Origin: Deltaproteobacteria bacterium
Lineage (GTDB): Bacteria > Desulfobacterota_B > Binatia > UBA9968
Assembly (NCBI GenBank): GCA_005879255.1
Contig: VBKY01000296.1
Location: 1-7,048 of the forward strand
DNA: 7,048 nucleotides
Reading direction: 5' to 3'
The notes under the pieces were generated by a model. That model was not told the origin of the DNA. It made no database searches and saw only the letters and a list, made by a program, of their open reading frames with translations. A program made the translations under genes and the position numbers. Below are positions 5,173-7,048 of the stretch, in pieces (position 1 is the first letter of the stretch; each line of letters opens with the position of its first letter).

Positions 5173-6513
5173 TTACCCGCCCGTGGCTATGGCGGGCGAG
5201 AACAGCGTCGGTCCTTCGACCTCCGCTTCAAGGGCACGAAGCGCGGTTTGAATTATTTCTCGACGCAGGCGCGCGTCAAGCTCCTTGGACAAATTCGGGT
5301 CACCGCATGGATGTGGAATGCTCACGCCTTTGACGATGCGGTTTGCGCGCACCTGCTGCGCCACCGGAAACATCGCGCTAATCAACGCTACGGGCAGTCC
5401 CGCCTTCTCGAGTTCCTTGCTCATCACAGCGCCGCTGCGACTGCAGGTCCCTCACGTGGCGACAAGAAGAATTCCTTCGACGCCGTCCTTTTTCAAATCC
5501 GCGGCAATTTCCTGACCGATGCGGCGCATGACCGTCGGCGAACCTTGATTGCCGGGGATGACATAATAGGCGGGGTACAGTTTCCCCGGACCGATCGCTC
5601 CCTCCGCTTCCAGACTGCGGAGCGCATCCAGTGGAACGCCATAGTGGGGATTCTGATTCATGTAGGCGACGTTATATCCGCCATGCACCGCCTCCCATTT
5701 CCCCGGTTCGAGCTCTTTTAGTTCGGCGATGTTGTATTTTCGCCAGTACGTATTTCGATAAGTCTTGAACTTATCCGGATTGCCCCAAGGAACCACGCCG
5801 CTCGTTGTCACCAAGGCGATGTTGCGGTCCTTCACCTGAGCCAGTGCTGGCGCAGGCGGTGCATCGTCCCAGACCTCCATCGGCAGCTCGCTTTCGAACG
5901 GCTGGTTGTTTAGTTTCCTCAGCAACATGTCGAGCGCGCGCACCGCGCCACGTTGATCGGTTTTCTCAAGACGTCTGATGCCGCGGCCGATGTAGCCTTC
6001 CTTGCGCGCGGAACCGATCTCGTCACCGCGAGCCAGACGAATCGTCAAGGTTGCTATCCGCGACAGTGCATCGGTCATTCCCGCTATCGTCTCCGCCGTT
6101 GGTAAGCAGTACAGCCGCGAATTAGCGAACTCACGATAAACGCCGACGCCGGGATTCTCTTCGTGCATCGCCGTCACGCAGGGAATTTCCATTCGATTGG
6201 CAACCTCGTTGCAAATTTCGACACAACTCAATCCGTAACGCCCGGAATTAAAAGCCGGACCCGCCACTAAAACCTCCGGCTCGGCGGCTCGTACGGCGTC
6301 CAGTATCGTTTTGATCGCTGCTTCCTTGTGCTCGTGGAAATAATTGTCGCCGACATGAATCGTGCAAACGATCCTGGCTTCCCTGCCGAGCGCCGTCTCC
6401 AAAGCGCGCGCCGCACCAGCGCTGCCCTCGATCACGCCCACAGGCAGCCCGGCCTTTTCCTCGCCGCCGAGGCCGGCGAAAAATTGATTGACGACATGAA
6501 CGATCTTGATCAT
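5173..6513 (-). CDS. GrdB-like selenoprotein: glycine/sarcosine/betaine reductase component B, selenoprotein subunit (UGA at 5452-5454 = Sec354)
   Basis: One 446-residue protein read through an in-frame TGA as selenocysteine 354. Conventional calling splits it into 353 and 84 residues. The N-terminal part carries GrdB-like motifs: VNQFFAGLGGEEKA (8-21), TIHVGDNYF (51-59), AGPAFNSGRYG (84-94), HEENPGVGVY (117-126), and GNQGSPTVMRRIGQEI (321-336). The UGA lies in VAT-U-GTCSRSGAVM, matching the T-U-G-T-C active site of GrdB, and the sequence after it (KELEKAGLP, ANRIVKGVSIPHPCGDP) continues the same family without gap or frame change. In the known enzyme, component B binds the amine substrate, attacks it with Sec and passes a carboxymethyl group to GrdA selenium. 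The UxxC is kept, but Ser360 stands where, from memory, clostridial GrdB has a second Cys. The ATG at 6513 has AAGGAG 6 nt upstream. A GrdE-like gene precedes it and an LLM oxidoreductase follows. The substrate is unknown and may not be glycine. Confidence 0.92.
5423..5441 (-). promoter_or_regulatory. Candidate bacterial SECIS hairpin directing Sec insertion
   Basis: On the minus strand GTCGCAGC (5441-5434) can pair with GCTGTGAT (5430-5423), giving 8 bp including two G-U pairs around a GGC apical loop. Counting the U of the UGA as 1, the loop occupies positions 22-24. In E. coli fdhF the SelB-contacting loop residues are G23 and U24, so the placement and the GG are as expected. The loop has C rather than U at 24. 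The element lies inside the coding sequence, as bacterial SECIS elements do. The fold was worked out by hand. Confidence 0.6.
5452..5454 (-). other. Recoded UGA codon (selenocysteine)
   Basis: TGA on the minus strand (TCA on the plus strand) occupies codon 354 of the GrdB-like gene, between ACG (Thr) and GGG (Gly). It falls exactly at the Sec position of the GrdB family, and conserved family sequence continues in the same frame on both sides. Trp is written TGG elsewhere in the window and TGA ends the amidohydrolase gene, so a general UGA reassignment is not supported. Confidence 0.88.
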
Positions 6514-6574
6514 AACGATCTCCTTAACAGCTAAACCAGTTTGAACATTTTGAACGATTGCAATTCATATTCAG

Positions 6575-6609
6575 TCTATTCTCTATCCTCGATCCTCTAT
6601 TTTCGATCA
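6575..6609. repeat. Degenerate 7-bp tandem repeat, five units
   Basis: Plus-strand units TCTATTC, TCTATCC, TCGATCC, TCTATTT and TCGATCA run head to tail at 6575-6609. All fit TCKATYN or close to it. They lie in the 145-nt spacer between the GrdE-like and GrdB-like genes and abut an 8-bp repeat. No function assigned. Confidence 0.6.
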
Positions 6610-6644
6610 CCCAACCCTCCATTACTCCATCACTCCAGTACTCC
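6605..6644. repeat. Degenerate 8-bp tandem repeat, four to five units
   Basis: Plus-strand units AACCCTCC, ATTACTCC, ATCACTCC and AGTACTCC occupy 6613-6644 and share a CTCC end, preceded by a weaker unit GATCACCC at 6605-6612. On the minus, transcribed strand they read as repeated GGAG, a Shine-Dalgarno-like core, within the untranslated stretch between two co-directional genes. Confidence 0.6.
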
Positions 6645-6658
6645 AACCTTGAGGCTTG

Positions 6659-7048
6659 CTAGTACTCCGCACATTTCCACATCCCTTGGCCCCAAATATC
6701 AGCTCCGCCCATCATGACATCTCTCGCTTCCAGTGATAAGGCTCCACGCGACGCCGCGCCAGGGAAGGGAAAAATTTTGACCTGATCATAAGGACCGATG
6801 ACCTTGTCCACGGCCGGCAGTTCCAAAGTCTTGTCGAGACTGCCGGTGCTCACCACCGCGTCGGCTTCCGGAAGATAAAAAAGCACGGGGCTATCCTTGC
6901 CTTCTTTGCCACCGTTTTCGTAGGTAACGAGTGTGGTCTTGATACCGTTTCGCTCGCAAGCGCGGATTGTCAACATGACATCGACAAAGGCGTTGCCGCC
7001 GCCGATCCAGGTCACCAGCGCGCCCTCAGCGCCCATCGCTTTGGCCAA
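6659..7048 (-). CDS. GrdE-like glycine/sarcosine/betaine reductase component B proprotein, C-terminal part (5' end outside window)
   Basis: The frame is open to the right edge, and 129 residues are visible before TAG. Visible family-like segments are MGAEGALVTWIGGGN (5-19), a CERNGIKTTLVTYE stretch (31-44), and EADAVVSTGSLDKTLELPAVDKVIG (61-85, given here as start ...ADAVVSTGS and end LPAVDKVIG), then a C-terminal GGADIWGQGMW. These fit the Gly_reductase family (GrdE). In characterised GrdE a 45-50 kDa proprotein is cut at a cysteine to give a pyruvoyl subunit, which together with GrdB forms the amine-binding component B. The cleavage cysteine would lie further upstream and cannot be checked here. 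The last codon in view (7046-7048) is TTG and is internal, not a start. The GrdB-like selenoprotein gene follows 145 nt downstream on the same strand, matching the usual E-B pairing. Substrate specificity is not known. Confidence 0.8.
   Translation of the reverse strand: MAKAMGAEGALVTWIGGGNAFVDVMLTIRACERNGIKTTLVTYENGGKEGKDSPVLFYLPEADAVVSTGSLDKTLELPAVDKVIGPYDQVKIFPFPGAASRGALSLEARDVMMGGADIWGQGMWKCAEY

Noticed and set aside
5452..6513. The GrdB-like gene as a pseudogene broken by a nonsense mutation
   Set aside because: The stop is UGA exactly at the family's selenocysteine position, conserved sequence continues in frame beyond it, and a SECIS-like hairpin follows. No other damage is seen.
1..7048. 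CRISPR array, tRNA, rRNA or insertion sequence
   Set aside because: No long direct repeats with spacers, no tRNA- or rRNA-like sequence, and no transposase frame or terminal inverted repeats were seen on either strand.

Overview
The window reads as chromosomal DNA from an uncultured, moderately GC-rich Gram-negative-type bacterium. A Sec signal peptide on a periplasmic binding protein, an MscS channel, and a mix of NMT1/THI5-like binding proteins, an Amidohydro_2 enzyme, a luciferase-like oxidoreductase and glycine-reductase-like genes would suit the deltaproteobacterial / Binatota / Tectomicrobia / Rokubacteria type of metagenomic genome. That placement is an inference from gene content and repeat style, not from a marker gene. 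The organism very probably makes selenocysteine, because one gene can only be read through with UGA as Sec.

Layout. (1) 2-463, plus strand: C-terminal part of an MscS-type mechanosensitive channel, cut by the left edge. (2) 464-716: spacer with short CACGA repeats, a weak terminator-like hairpin and a possible promoter. (3) 717-3828, plus strand: a tight three-gene operon with gaps of 22 and 9 nt. It encodes a cytoplasmic 4,5-dihydroxyphthalate-decarboxylase-like / binding-protein-fold protein, an Amidohydro_2 metal-dependent hydrolase or decarboxylase, and an exported SsuA/TauA/NMT1-type substrate-binding protein. (4) 3829-4067: spacer between convergent operons, a mosaic of short direct repeats and two palindromes, one of which makes a good intrinsic terminator for the minus strand. 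(5) 4068-7048, minus strand: read in order of transcription, the C-terminus of a GrdE-like protein (cut by the right edge), a GrdB-like selenoprotein, and an LLM-class flavin-dependent oxidoreductase.

The highlight is the GrdB-like gene. Ordinary translation breaks it into a 353-residue and an 84-residue piece. Read through one in-frame TGA at 5452-5454 it becomes one 446-residue protein with the GrdB active-site pattern T-U-G-T-C. A stem-loop with a GG-containing apical loop lies where a bacterial SECIS is expected. Its partner GrdE-like gene lies upstream, so a component-B-like reductase (substrate-activating C-N bond cleavage in the known family) is encoded together with a flavin oxidoreductase. 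No GrdA, GrdC, GrdD or thioredoxin-system gene is visible here.

How the parts may fit (inference): the plus-strand operon looks like capture and processing of an aromatic or heterocyclic carboxylate, and the minus-strand operon like reductive or oxidative attack on an amine-type or related small molecule. Nothing in the sequence fixes the substrates.
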